A stretch of 14,018 nucleotides of DNA from Pseudomonadota bacterium (lineage in GTDB: Bacteria > Pseudomonadota > Alphaproteobacteria > Rhodospirillales > Rhodospirillaceae). Position numbers and translations under genes: made by a program. Where the stretch lies: the NCBI GenBank assembly GCA_023396465.1, contig JAEWWF010000147.1, forward strand, positions 1 to 14,018. Direction: 5' to 3'. Shown here one piece after another: positions 7,803 through 14,018 of this stretch (positions are counted from its first letter, which is position 1; each line of letters opens with the position of its first letter). The notes under the pieces are model-generated. The model had not been told where the DNA came from. It made no database searches and was given only the letters and a program-made list of their open reading frames with translations.

Positions 7803-7831
7803 CTTGTGCCACGGTGGCGACCACCGCTCAA
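7803..7831 (-). promoter_or_regulatory. Candidate promoter with embedded palindrome for the small Trp-rich gene
   Basis: On the minus strand, TTGAGC (7831-7826) as a -35 is separated by 17 nt from CACAAG (7808-7803) as a weak -10. The spacer contains a perfect inverted repeat, CGGTGG-CGA-CCACCG (7812-7826, plus-strand reading), which abuts the -35 and could be an operator. The start codon at 7765 would be about 30 nt from the transcription start. The -10 matches the consensus at only 3 of 6 positions. Confidence 0.25.
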
Positions 7832-8121
7832 CCACCCCGAAGGATCAGGGAAATCCCCTGCCTCAGGGAGAAGCGTCAGAACCGACCCCGGATCGGGTTC
7901 GGAACGATGGCCCCCACACCCAACCGGAACGACGGGCCGCCACCCGTGCCGACCGGTGAAGGCGGAACCGGGAATGCGCGGACGAGTCGGCTTTTTCCTT
8001 GCGTGGCGACTCTGTTTCAGTGATGATCCGCCATATCAAGGTTTCCGCTTAAGCACTTGTTAATTGGGCGGTTGACCTTGTCCACCAGCTGAACCCGTAG
8101 TTGACGGCCGCGAGGGGGATC
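7832..8121. other. Gene-free regulatory stretch upstream of amiC
   Basis: With the promoter region before it, this gives about 356 nt without a convincing gene. It contains several small hairpins: CCCTG-CCT-CAGGG at 7856-7868; a bulged hairpin at 7882-7902 (CCGA-CCC paired with GGG-TTCGG); and GAGTCG 7984-7989 with CGACTC 8007-8012, whose loop is T-rich. The last two arms are GANTC sites (7984-7988, 8008-8012), the methylation target of alphaproteobacterial CcrM. AT content rises from about 8010 to 8080, where the amiC promoter probably lies. TTGCGT (7999) with GATGAT (8022) at 17-nt spacing is a weak promoter candidate. Short frames here lack protein-like composition or ribosome sites, and I see no known RNA family. 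Confidence 0.45.
8049..8063 (+). promoter_or_regulatory. CtrA-type binding box (TTAA-N7-TTAA) upstream of amiC
   Basis: TTAA at 8049-8052 and TTAA at 8060-8063 are separated by exactly 7 nt (GCACTTG). This matches the core consensus of the alphaproteobacterial cell-cycle regulator CtrA, TTAA-N7-TTAA(C). It is the only full match I found in the intergenic regions. In DNA of this GC content eight fixed A/T positions are unlikely to arise by chance at any one place. The box ends 58 nt before the amiC ATG, a position compatible with overlap of a promoter. TTGACC at 8072-8077 lies just downstream. Binding is inferred, not shown. Confidence 0.55.
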
Positions 8122-9393
8122 ATGGCCGGCTGGCCCTTCCCGACAGTGACGCGACGCTTCGTAGTCCTCGGCGCTGCCGCCACGGCGGCGCTGGGTGGCG
8201 TCTTGCGCCCGTCCGAAGCCTGGGCGGCGGTCCGCGCCTCCGCCGTGCGCCTGGGCCGGCACGAGGAATTCACCCGCTTCGTGCTGGATGTGTCGCAGGC
8301 GGTGGACTTCAGCCTGTTCACCCTGACCGACCCCAACCGCGTGGTCATCGACCTGCCGGAAGTGGAATGGAGCTTCGGCGAGGAGAACCTGCCGCCGGCC
8401 AAGGGGGTCGTTTCGTCCCTCCGCTGGGGCCTGTTCCAGCCCGGCCAGTCGCGCGTGGTGCTCGATCTGGTGCAACCGGCCAACGTCAAGCAGGCCTTCC
8501 TGCTGCCGCCCAACGGCCAGGCCGGCTGGCGCTTCGTGCTCGACCTTCAGGAAACCTCGATCACCCAGTTCCTGGCCGCCGCCGGGCCGGAGAAGCGCAT
8601 CGGCAGCCTGAAATCAGCCCCCGACCCAGCACCGCCCACCGTGCAGGAAGCCTCGCTGCGCCCGGCCCCGCCGGCCCCGTCCAAAGAAGTGGAACGGGCT
8701 CAGAAGGTCATCGTCATCGACCCCGGCCATGGCGGCGTCGACCCCGGCGCCATCGGCGCGTCCGGCGTCTATGAAAAGAACATCACCCTGGCGGCCGCCC
8801 GCGAGTTCCGCGACATCCTTCAGAAGTCGGGGAAGTTCAAGGTGGTGCTGACCCGCGACCGCGATATCTTCCTGCCGCTGCGCGACCGCTTCGAGGTCGC
8901 CCGCCGCCATCAGGCCGACCTGTTCATCTCGCTGCACGCCGACAGCATCAAGAGCCCCAACGTGCGCGGCCTGTCGGTCTACACCCTGTCGGAAAAGGCG
9001 TCGGACTCCGAGGCGGCGGCGCTGGCCGACAAGGAAAACAAGGCCGACATCATCGCCGGCATCGACCTGTCCCACGAAAGCGTGGAGGTCACCAACATCC
9101 TCATCGACCTGGCCCAGCGCGAGACCATGAACTTTTCCTCGCGCATCGCCGAACACCTGATCGAGGAACTGAAGCGTGACGTCAAGCTGCTGCCCCGCAG
9201 CCACCGCTTCGCCGGCTTCGCGGTGCTGAAGGCCCCCGACGTGCCCTCCATCCTGATCGAGATGGGCTATCTGTCCAATGCCGAGGAGGAACGGCTGCTG
9301 CGTCAGGCGTCCTATCGCGGCAAGCTGGGCAAGGCCCTGGAGCGCACGCTGGACGGCTTTTTCAGCCGGACGCAGAAGGCCTATCGTCCCTAA
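8122..9393 (+). CDS. amiC: N-acetylmuramoyl-L-alanine amidase, AMIN plus Amidase_3, Tat-exported
   Basis: This 423-residue zinc amidase cleaves the bond between MurNAc and the stem peptide and separates daughter cells at the septum. The N-terminus has a twin-arginine signal (TRRFVVLGAAATAAL, cleavage near AWA). The AMIN domain (about 35-150) targets the protein to the septal envelope. After a Pro/Ala-rich linker comes Amidase_3 (about 195-415). Its zinc ligands and catalytic residues are visible: H203 (DPGHGG), E218 (YEKNITL), H272 (SLHADS) and E380 (LIEMGYLS). The acidic, Ala-rich insert from about residue 290 (SEKASDSEAAALADKENK onward) resembles the autoinhibitory helix of AmiB/AmiC that is released by EnvC-type activators. 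ATG 8122 is preceded by GAGGGGG (8112-8118), close but usable. mrcA follows after 116 nt, and a CtrA-type box lies upstream. Confidence 0.93.
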   Translation: MAGWPFPTVTRRFVVLGAAATAALGGVLRPSEAWAAVRASAVRLGRHEEFTRFVLDVSQAVDFSLFTLTDPNRVVIDLPEVEWSFGEENLPPAKGVVSSLRWGLFQPGQSRVVLDLVQPANVKQAFLLPPNGQAGWRFVLDLQETSITQFLAAAGPEKRIGSLKSAPDPAPPTVQEASLRPAPPAPSKEVERAQKVIVIDPGHGGVDPGAIGASGVYEKNITLAAAREFRDILQKSGKFKVVLTRDRDIFLPLRDRFEVARRHQADLFISLHADSIKSPNVRGLSVYTLSEKASDSEAAALADKENKADIIAGIDLSHESVEVTNILIDLAQRETMNFSSRIAEHLIEELKRDVKLLPRSHRFAGFAVLKAPDVPSILIEMGYLSNAEEERLLRQASYRGKLGKALERTLDGFFSRTQKAYRP

Positions 9394-9509
9394 GGGGCGG
9401 CCACCGGACCCTGCGGCCTTAATGTTGCCTCCGTGTCGTGCTATACCCCGGCGCCACACGTTGATGACGGCAGGGCCCGGCAACCGGGCGATCACGGATA
9501 CCCGACAGG

Positions 9510-12188
9510 ATGACCGACGAGACCAGGAAGCCGGAACTGCGCGCCGAGCGCGATCCGCAGGATATGCCCCGCCCGCGCAAGCCCCCCAAACGCGCTGGCA
9601 AGGCAAACGGCGGCGGCAACGGGCAACAGCCGCCGCAAAAACGCAAACGGTCGCTGCTCGGGCGCCTGATGCTCGGCCTGCTCAGCCTCGCGTTCCTCGG
9701 CGCCATCGCGGCGGCGGCGGGCATCGCCGGCGGCCTCCACTATTATGGCCGCGATCTGCCGGACCACAAGCAGCTGGCCAATTACGAGCCGGCCATTTCC
9801 ACGCGCATCTATGCCGGTGACGGCCGGCTGATCACCGAGTACGCCGTCCAGAAGCGCGTCTTCGTGCCGGTGGAGGCGATCCCGCAATTGCTGTCGGATG
9901 CCTTCATCTCGGCCGAGGACCAGAACTTCTACCGCCACCCCGGCATCGACTTCCAGGGCCTGCTGCGCGCCACCCTGACCAACGTCCGCAACCTCGGCAG
10001 CGGCCGCCGGCCGGAAGGTGCCTCCACCATCACCCAGCAGGTGGCCAAGAACTTCCTGCTGACCAACGAAGTCTCCATCGAGCGCAAGATCAAGGAAGCG
10101 ATCCTGTCGTTCCGCATCGAGCGGGCGTTCAGCAAGGATCATATCCTTGAGCTGTACCTGAACGAGATCTACCTCGGCGGCGGCTCCTACGGCGTTGCCG
10201 CGGCGGCGATGAACTACTTCAACAAGTCGCTCGATCAGCTGTCCATCGGGGAAATGGCCTTCCTGGCGGCCCTGCCGAAGGCGCCGAACAACTACAACCC
10301 TTACCGCCGCCCCGACGCCGCCAAGGGCCGCCGCGACTGGGTCATCGGCCGCATGCAGGAAGACGGCCGCATCACCCGCGAGGAAGCCGAACAGGCCTGG
10401 GCGGAACCGCTGGTGGTCCGCCCGCCGGAAGCCACCCAGATCGTCGCGGAAGGGGCCTATTTCGCCGAGGACGTGCGGCGCGAGCTGCAACAGCGGTACG
10501 GCGACAACATGCTGTACAAGGGCGGTCTGGCCGTCCGCACCTCGCTGGAGCCGCGCCTTCAGGGCATCGCCACCCGTGTCATGCGCGACGGCCTGATGGA
10601 CTACGACCGCCGCCACGGCTGGCGCGGGCCGGTGGCCCATATCGACGGCGCCGACGACTGGGCCCGCAAGCTGGGCGACATCGCCCGCCCCGCCGGCTCG
10701 CTGCCGGAATGGGAGATGGCGGTGGTGCTGGAGGTGCAGCCGCAGCGGGCCCGCATCGGCCTGCGCGGACGCGCCGGCCATATCGCCTTCGACGACACCA
10801 AGTGGGCCCGCCAGTGGCTGGAACATCAGCGCCTGGGCGCCGCGCCCAAATCCATGGCCGACGTGGTGAAGGTGGGCGACGTGGTGCTGGTGCAGGAAGC
10901 CCCGGCCAAGGACGGCGTCCAGCCCGCCGCCACCACCCCGGACGGCGAGCCCGGCCGCTTCCTGCTGCGTCAGGTGCCGGCGGTGAACGGTGCCCTGGTG
11001 GCCATGGACCCGCATACCGGCCGCGTCCTCGCCATGGTCGGCGGCTTCTCGCTGGAGGCGTCGGAGTTCAACCGTGCCACCCAGGCATGGCGCCAGACCG
11101 GCTCCTCCTTCAAACCCTTCGTCTATCTGTCGGCGCTGGAGAACGGCTATACGCCGTCGTCCATCATTCTGGACGCACCGGTGGAATTCGATCAGGGCCC
11201 CGGCCTGCCCAAGTGGCGCCCCAAGAACTACTCCGGCGAGTTTTACGGCCCCTCCACCCTGCGCACCGGCATAGAAAAGTCGCGCAACCTGATGACCGTG
11301 CGCCTCGCCCATGCCGTCGGCATGGACAAGGTAGCCGACGTCGCCCGCCGCTTCGGCATCTACGACTCCATGCCACCGCTGTTGTCCTATTCGCTCGGCG
11401 CCGGCGAGACCACGGTGATGCGTCTGACCACCGCCTATGCCCAGATCGTCAACGGCGGCAAGAAGATCACCCCGACCCTCATCGACCGCATCCAGGACCG
11501 CAACGGGCAGACCATCTTCCGCCATGACAGCCGCGACTGCCCCGAGTGCCGCGACGTGTTCTGGAGCGATCAGACGGTGCCGGCGGTGAAGGATGCGCGC
11601 GAGCAGGTGACCGACCCCGTCACCGCCTACCAGATGACCTCCATCCTGGAAGGCGCCGTGCTGCGCGGCACCGGCCGCCGGGTGGCGGAGCTGGGCATTC
11701 CGCTGGCCGGCAAGACCGGCACCTCCAACGATGCCTATGACACCTGGTTCATGGGCTTCTCTCCCGATCTGGTGGTCGGGGTGTTCGTCGGCTTCGACGA
11801 GCCCAAGACCCTTGGGCCGAAGGAAACCGGCTCCAGCGTCGCGGCCCCCATCTTCAAGGACTTCATGGGCGCCGCCCTGGATGGCAAGGCAACGCCCTTC
11901 CGCATCCCGCCGGGCGTGCAGTTGATGCGCGTCGATCACGAGACCGGCCAGCCGGCCATGCCGGGGTCGCGCAACCTGATCCTGGAAGCCTTCAAGCCGG
12001 GACAGTCGCCCTTCGACACCCAGACCGTCGGCGAGCCGTCCTATGCCGTCGGCCCGCAGGGCTTCACCGGCGACGGCTTCGGCGCCAGCGAGGGCGATGG
12101 CTGGGGCGGCGGCGGTGACGGTTTCGGCGGCAGCGGCAGCGGCGGCGGCGGCCCGGTGGAAGCGCCGTCGGCCGGCGGCCTGTACTGA
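9510..12188 (+). CDS. mrcA: Penicillin-binding protein 1A, bifunctional transglycosylase/transpeptidase
   Basis: This 892-residue class A PBP polymerises lipid II and cross-links stem peptides. A basic, Pro/Lys-rich cytoplasmic tail (1-50) precedes one transmembrane helix (about 52-75). The GT51 domain shows its motifs: AEDQNFYRHPG with catalytic E136, GASTITQQVAKN, RKIKEA and ELYLNEIYLGGGSYG. An OB-like insert (about 340-470) marks the PBP1A subclass. The transpeptidase domain has SSFK (nucleophile S532, K535), SRN (591-593) and KTGT (from K735), all intact. The C-terminus from about residue 854 is a Gly/Asp/Ser low-complexity tail not needed for catalysis. ATG 9510 has only a weak AGG just before it. 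The 116-nt gap after amiC contains TTAATG (9419) and TATACC at 17-nt spacing, a possible own promoter. Together with the amidase it forms a wall synthesis and splitting pair. Confidence 0.95.
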   Translation: MTDETRKPELRAERDPQDMPRPRKPPKRAGKANGGGNGQQPPQKRKRSLLGRLMLGLLSLAFLGAIAAAAGIAGGLHYYGRDLPDHKQLANYEPAISTRIYAGDGRLITEYAVQKRVFVPVEAIPQLLSDAFISAEDQNFYRHPGIDFQGLLRATLTNVRNLGSGRRPEGASTITQQVAKNFLLTNEVSIERKIKEAILSFRIERAFSKDHILELYLNEIYLGGGSYGVAAAAMNYFNKSLDQLSIGEMAFLAALPKAPNNYNPYRRPDAAKGRRDWVIGRMQEDGRITREEAEQAWAEPLVVRPPEATQIVAEGAYFAEDVRRELQQRYGDNMLYKGGLAVRTSLEPRLQGIATRVMRDGLMDYDRRHGWRGPVAHIDGADDWARKLGDIARPAGSLPEWEMAVVLEVQPQRARIGLRGRAGHIAFDDTKWARQWLEHQRLGAAPKSMADVVKVGDVVLVQEAPAKDGVQPAATTPDGEPGRFLLRQVPAVNGALVAMDPHTGRVLAMVGGFSLEASEFNRATQAWRQTGSSFKPFVYLSALENGYTPSSIILDAPVEFDQGPGLPKWRPKNYSGEFYGPSTLRTGIEKSRNLMTVRLAHAVGMDKVADVARRFGIYDSMPPLLSYSLGAGETTVMRLTTAYAQIVNGGKKITPTLIDRIQDRNGQTIFRHDSRDCPECRDVFWSDQTVPAVKDAREQVTDPVTAYQMTSILEGAVLRGTGRRVAELGIPLAGKTGTSNDAYDTWFMGFSPDLVVGVFVGFDEPKTLGPKETGSSVAAPIFKDFMGAALDGKATPFRIPPGVQLMRVDHETGQPAMPGSRNLILEAFKPGQSPFDTQTVGEPSYAVGPQGFTGDGFGASEGDGWGGGGDGFGGSGSGGGGPVEAPSAGGLY

Positions 12189-12208
12189 TCCCTCCCGTCC
12201 CCGATCCA

Positions 12209-12243
12209 CGACGGGCGCCGCCATCCCCCGGCGGCGCCCGTCG
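12209..12243 (+). terminator. Perfect 14-bp hairpin after mrcA
   Basis: The arms at 12209-12222 and 12230-12243 are perfectly complementary (CGACGGGCGCCGCC with its reverse complement), around a 7-nt loop ATCCCCC. The hairpin begins 21 nt after the mrcA stop. There is no immediate T-run; only CTTTAAA follows at about 12258. A strong GC stem in this position fits a terminator or a 3'-end stabilising element separating mrcA from prfB. Confidence 0.6.
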
Positions 12244-12267
12244 CGCCTGCGGCCCGGCTTTAAAGGG

Positions 12268-12296
12268 TTGAGCCAGGCGGTGGTTTTCCGTAAGTA
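12268..12296 (+). promoter_or_regulatory. Weak candidate promoter for prfB
   Basis: TTGAGC (12268-12273) as a -35 is followed after 17 nt by TAAGTA (12291-12296). The -35 is reasonable and the -10 is poor. The position suits it: between the mrcA hairpin and the prfB ATG at 12327. If the hairpin terminates transcription, prfB needs a promoter in this 83-nt gap. Confidence 0.25.
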
Positions 12297-12326
12297 AGTC
12301 CCTCACGCCGACATGGGAGGATGAAC

Positions 12327-13458
12327 ATGAAGGCCGAAACCGAAACCATGGTCTCCGAGATCAAGCAGTCGATGGCACTGCTGAGGAGGCATCTTTGACT
12401 ACGATCAGGCTGTAAGACGGCTCGACGAGCTGAACGCGATCGTGGAAGACCCCAACCTGTGGAACGACGCCGCCCGCGCCCAGAAGCTGATGCGCGAGCG
12501 CACCCAGTTGGCCGCCAACCTCGACCGCTACCACGCCATCCAGAAAGACCTGGACGACGCCCTGACGCTCATCGAACTGGGCGAGATGGAGGGTGACGAG
12601 GACACCATCACCGAGGGCGAGCAGGGCCTGCGGGCGCTGAAGGATCAGGTCGCCAAGGCGGAGCTGGAAAGCCTGCTGTCGGGCGAGGCCGATTCCAACG
12701 ACTGCTACCTCCAGGTCAACGCCGGCGCCGGCGGCACCGAGGCGCAGGACTGGGCGCAAATCCTGCTGCGCATGTACACCCGCTGGGCCGAACAGCACGG
12801 CTACAAGGTGGAGTACGTGGAAGAGAGCGACGGCGAAGAGGCGGGCATCAAGTCGGCCACCGTCAAGGTCTCCGGCCACAACGCCTTCGGCTGGCTGAAG
12901 ACGGAAAGCGGCGTTCACCGGCTGGTGCGCATCTCGCCCTACGACAGCGCGGCGCGGCGGCACACCAGTTTCTCGTCGGTGTGGGTCTATCCGGTGGTGG
13001 ATGACACCATCGAGATCGAGATTCTCGACAAGGACCTGCGGGTGGATACCTACCGCGCTTCCGGCGCCGGTGGTCAGCACGTCAACCGGACCGAGTCGGC
13101 GGTGCGCATCACCCACATGCCCAGCGGCATCGTGGTGGCCTGCCAGTCGGAACGGTCGCAGCACCAGAACCGCGACCACGCGATGAAGATGCTGCGCGCC
13201 CGCCTGTACGAAGCGGAACTGCGCCGCCGGGAAGAGGCCGCCCAGGCGACCGAGGATGCCAAATCCGACATCGGCTGGGGCCACCAGATCCGTTCTTACG
13301 TGTTGCAGCCCTACCAGATGGTCAAGGACTTGCGCACCGGCGTGGAAACCTCCGACACCCAGGGGGTGCTGGACGGCGACCTCGATCCCTTCATGCAGGC
13401 GTCGCTGGCGTCCAAGCTGACGGGCACCGAACGGCGCGGCGAGACGGCGGCGGGCTGA
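12327..13458 (+). CDS. prfB: Peptide chain release factor 2, made by programmed +1 frameshift
   Basis: RF2 reads UGA and UAA stop codons in the ribosomal A site and triggers peptide release. The gene is in two frames. ATG 12327 opens 23 codons (MKAETETMVSEIKQSMALL, then RRHL) ending at in-frame TGA 12396-12398. A +1 shift at CTT-T continues at GAC 12397 for 353 residues, giving 376 in total, the usual RF2 length. The start is set by GGAGG 12316-12320, 6 nt upstream; ATG 12321 is too close to it. The stop-recognition motif is SPY (203-205, SPF in E. coli), followed by DSAARRHTSF. The peptidyl-hydrolysis motif is GGQ (248-250) in GAGGQHVNRTES. Translation is autoregulated: low RF2 favours the shift. 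The interrupted frame is not a mutation. The hydrolase gene follows 38 nt downstream. Confidence 0.96.
12384..12399 (+). promoter_or_regulatory. Programmed +1 ribosomal frameshift site in prfB
   Basis: AGG AGG CAT CTT TGA C has the same architecture as E. coli prfB: an internal Shine-Dalgarno (AGGAGG, 12384-12389), a 3-nt spacer, the slippery CTT and the UGA stop followed by C. Here the internal Shine-Dalgarno is a perfect AGGAGG, which should pull the ribosome strongly. When RF2 is scarce the ribosome slips forward one base and makes full-length RF2; when it is abundant a 23-residue peptide is released. Confidence 0.95.
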
Positions 13459-13496
13459 GGCCCGCCGTTTCTCTTTTCACCGACGGCGGACACGGC

Positions 13497-14018
13497 GTGA
13501 CCCTTCTGCTCAATACCCTCCTGTGGGCGGCGGTGGCCCTGCTTGCCATGTACGCCGCCGCCGTCGCCTATATGTACCTGCGCCAGCGGGCGCTGCTCTA
13601 CGCCCCCACCGTGGCGCGGCCGCTGGCTGCCTCCTGCGGTATCGCCGACCTGCGGGAGGTGACGCTCCACACCGACGACGGGCTGGCGCTCAATGCCTGG
13701 TGGTTGCCGCCGCGCCCCGGACGGCCGGTGGCGCTCTACTGCCACGGCAACGCCGGCTGCATGAGCGATTGCGCCTTCAAACTGGCGGCGTGGCAGACGG
13801 CGGGCATGGGGGCGCTGCTGTTCGACTATCGCGGCTATGGCGGCAATCCGGGGCGGCCGACCGAGCAGGGCCTGTACGCCGACGGCCGCGCCGCCCGCCG
13901 CTTCCTCCGCGATGCGGGCATCGGCGACGACCGGCTGGTGATCCACGGCGAGAGCCTGGGATCGGGCGTCGCGGCCCAGCTGGCGCTTGAGCACCCTCCG
14001 GCGGCGCTGGTGCTGGAG
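13497..14018 (+). CDS. Alpha/beta hydrolase, membrane-anchored, 3'-truncated by the window edge
   Basis: The frame is open to the end of the window; 174 residues are visible. An N-terminal transmembrane helix (about 3-28, LLLNTLLWAAVALLAMY) is followed by an alpha/beta-hydrolase core of the Bem46/ABHD13/YfhR kind. The oxyanion-hole motif is HGNAG (83-87), then FDYRGYGGNPGRPTEQGLYAD, then the nucleophile elbow GESLGS with S153. The acid and histidine of the triad would lie beyond the window. The likely start is GTG 13497, with GGCGGA (13485-13490) 6 nt upstream; the hydrophobic segment right after it supports this choice. The anchor suggests action at the inner membrane, with the hydrolase domain cytoplasmic or periplasmic; the substrate is unknown. 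It may be co-transcribed with prfB, 38 nt upstream. Confidence 0.85.
   Translation, partial: MTLLLNTLLWAAVALLAMYAAAVAYMYLRQRALLYAPTVARPLAASCGIADLREVTLHTDDGLALNAWWLPPRPGRPVALYCHGNAGCMSDCAFKLAAWQTAGMGALLFDYRGYGGNPGRPTEQGLYADGRAARRFLRDAGIGDDRLVIHGESLGSGVAAQLALEHPPAALVLE

Noticed and set aside
7882..7902. Bulged hairpin as a riboswitch or known small RNA
   Set aside because: Short stem, no conserved core of any RNA family that I recognise, and no clear promoter for an RNA.
7512..8063. Plus-strand frames across 7512-8063, including a 69-aa frame at 7814-8023
   Set aside because: Composition is not protein-like, there is no ribosome site, and they overlap the better-supported minus-strand small gene and the control region.
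9492..12224. Long minus-strand frame opposite mrcA
   Set aside because: Same GC-shadow effect; Gly/His/Arg/Gln-rich without motifs, and mrcA has every catalytic motif on the other strand.
12442..13458. RF2 starting at GTG 12442 as a complete gene
   Set aside because: It would lack the conserved N-terminus; the upstream frame with the frameshift signal restores a normal-length RF2.
13462..13489. CCGCCGT/ACGGCGG hairpin after prfB as a terminator
   Set aside because: Only 7 bp with a 14-nt loop, and the T-rich part lies in the loop rather than after the stem; the next gene begins 8 nt later.
1..14018. tRNA, rRNA, CRISPR, insertion sequence or prophage
   Set aside because: No cloverleaf, repeat-spacer array, transposase-like protein, flanking inverted repeats or phage genes were seen; composition is uniform across the window.

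Overview
The window is GC-rich (roughly two-thirds G+C) DNA from an alphaproteobacterium, most likely a member of the Rhodospirillales (Magnetospirillum/Rhodospirillum-like). This rests on the GC-rich codon use, a DUF6134-type protein, a HisKA_2 histidine kinase paired with a receiver-only regulator, a full CtrA-type TTAA-N7-TTAA box, and the gene order amidase, penicillin-binding protein 1A, release factor 2. No phage, transposon, CRISPR array, rRNA or tRNA was seen. It reads as chromosomal backbone with an efflux and signalling block inside it.

Layout. 1-942 (+): the 3' end of an SCP2 sterol/lipid-carrier-domain gene, then an exported DUF6134 protein. 977-5174 (-): a two-gene efflux operon, with the periplasmic adaptor (MFP) transcribed first and a 1026-aa RND/HAE1 inner-membrane pump second. 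No outer-membrane partner or local repressor gene is present. 5359-7478 (+), divergent from the efflux operon: a membrane sensor histidine kinase with a periplasmic dCache/PDC-like domain, overlapping by 4 nt a receiver-only response regulator. 7472-7765 (-): a 97-aa Trp-rich protein of unknown function that overlaps the 3' end of the regulator gene convergently. 7766-8121: the longest gene-free stretch, containing hairpins, two GANTC sites and the CtrA-type box.

8122-14018 (+): a cell-envelope and housekeeping block. It has a Tat-exported AMIN/Amidase_3 N-acetylmuramoyl-L-alanine amidase (amiC type), a bifunctional class A PBP (mrcA), a perfect 14-bp hairpin, prfB with its autoregulatory +1 frameshift site, and the 5' part of a membrane-anchored alpha/beta hydrolase. 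The hydrolase runs off the window end.

How the genes work together. The amidase splits septal peptidoglycan while PBP1A polymerises and cross-links it; the CtrA-type box upstream of amiC suggests that this pair may be timed with the cell cycle. The MFP-RND pair would export small toxic compounds with an outer-membrane channel encoded elsewhere. The divergent kinase/regulator pair is a candidate for controlling a stress or chemosensory output, but its regulator has no DNA-binding domain, so a direct link to the pump is speculative. No clearly novel multi-gene system was found. The best leads are the CtrA-type box, the divergent signalling/efflux region and the small Trp-rich protein.
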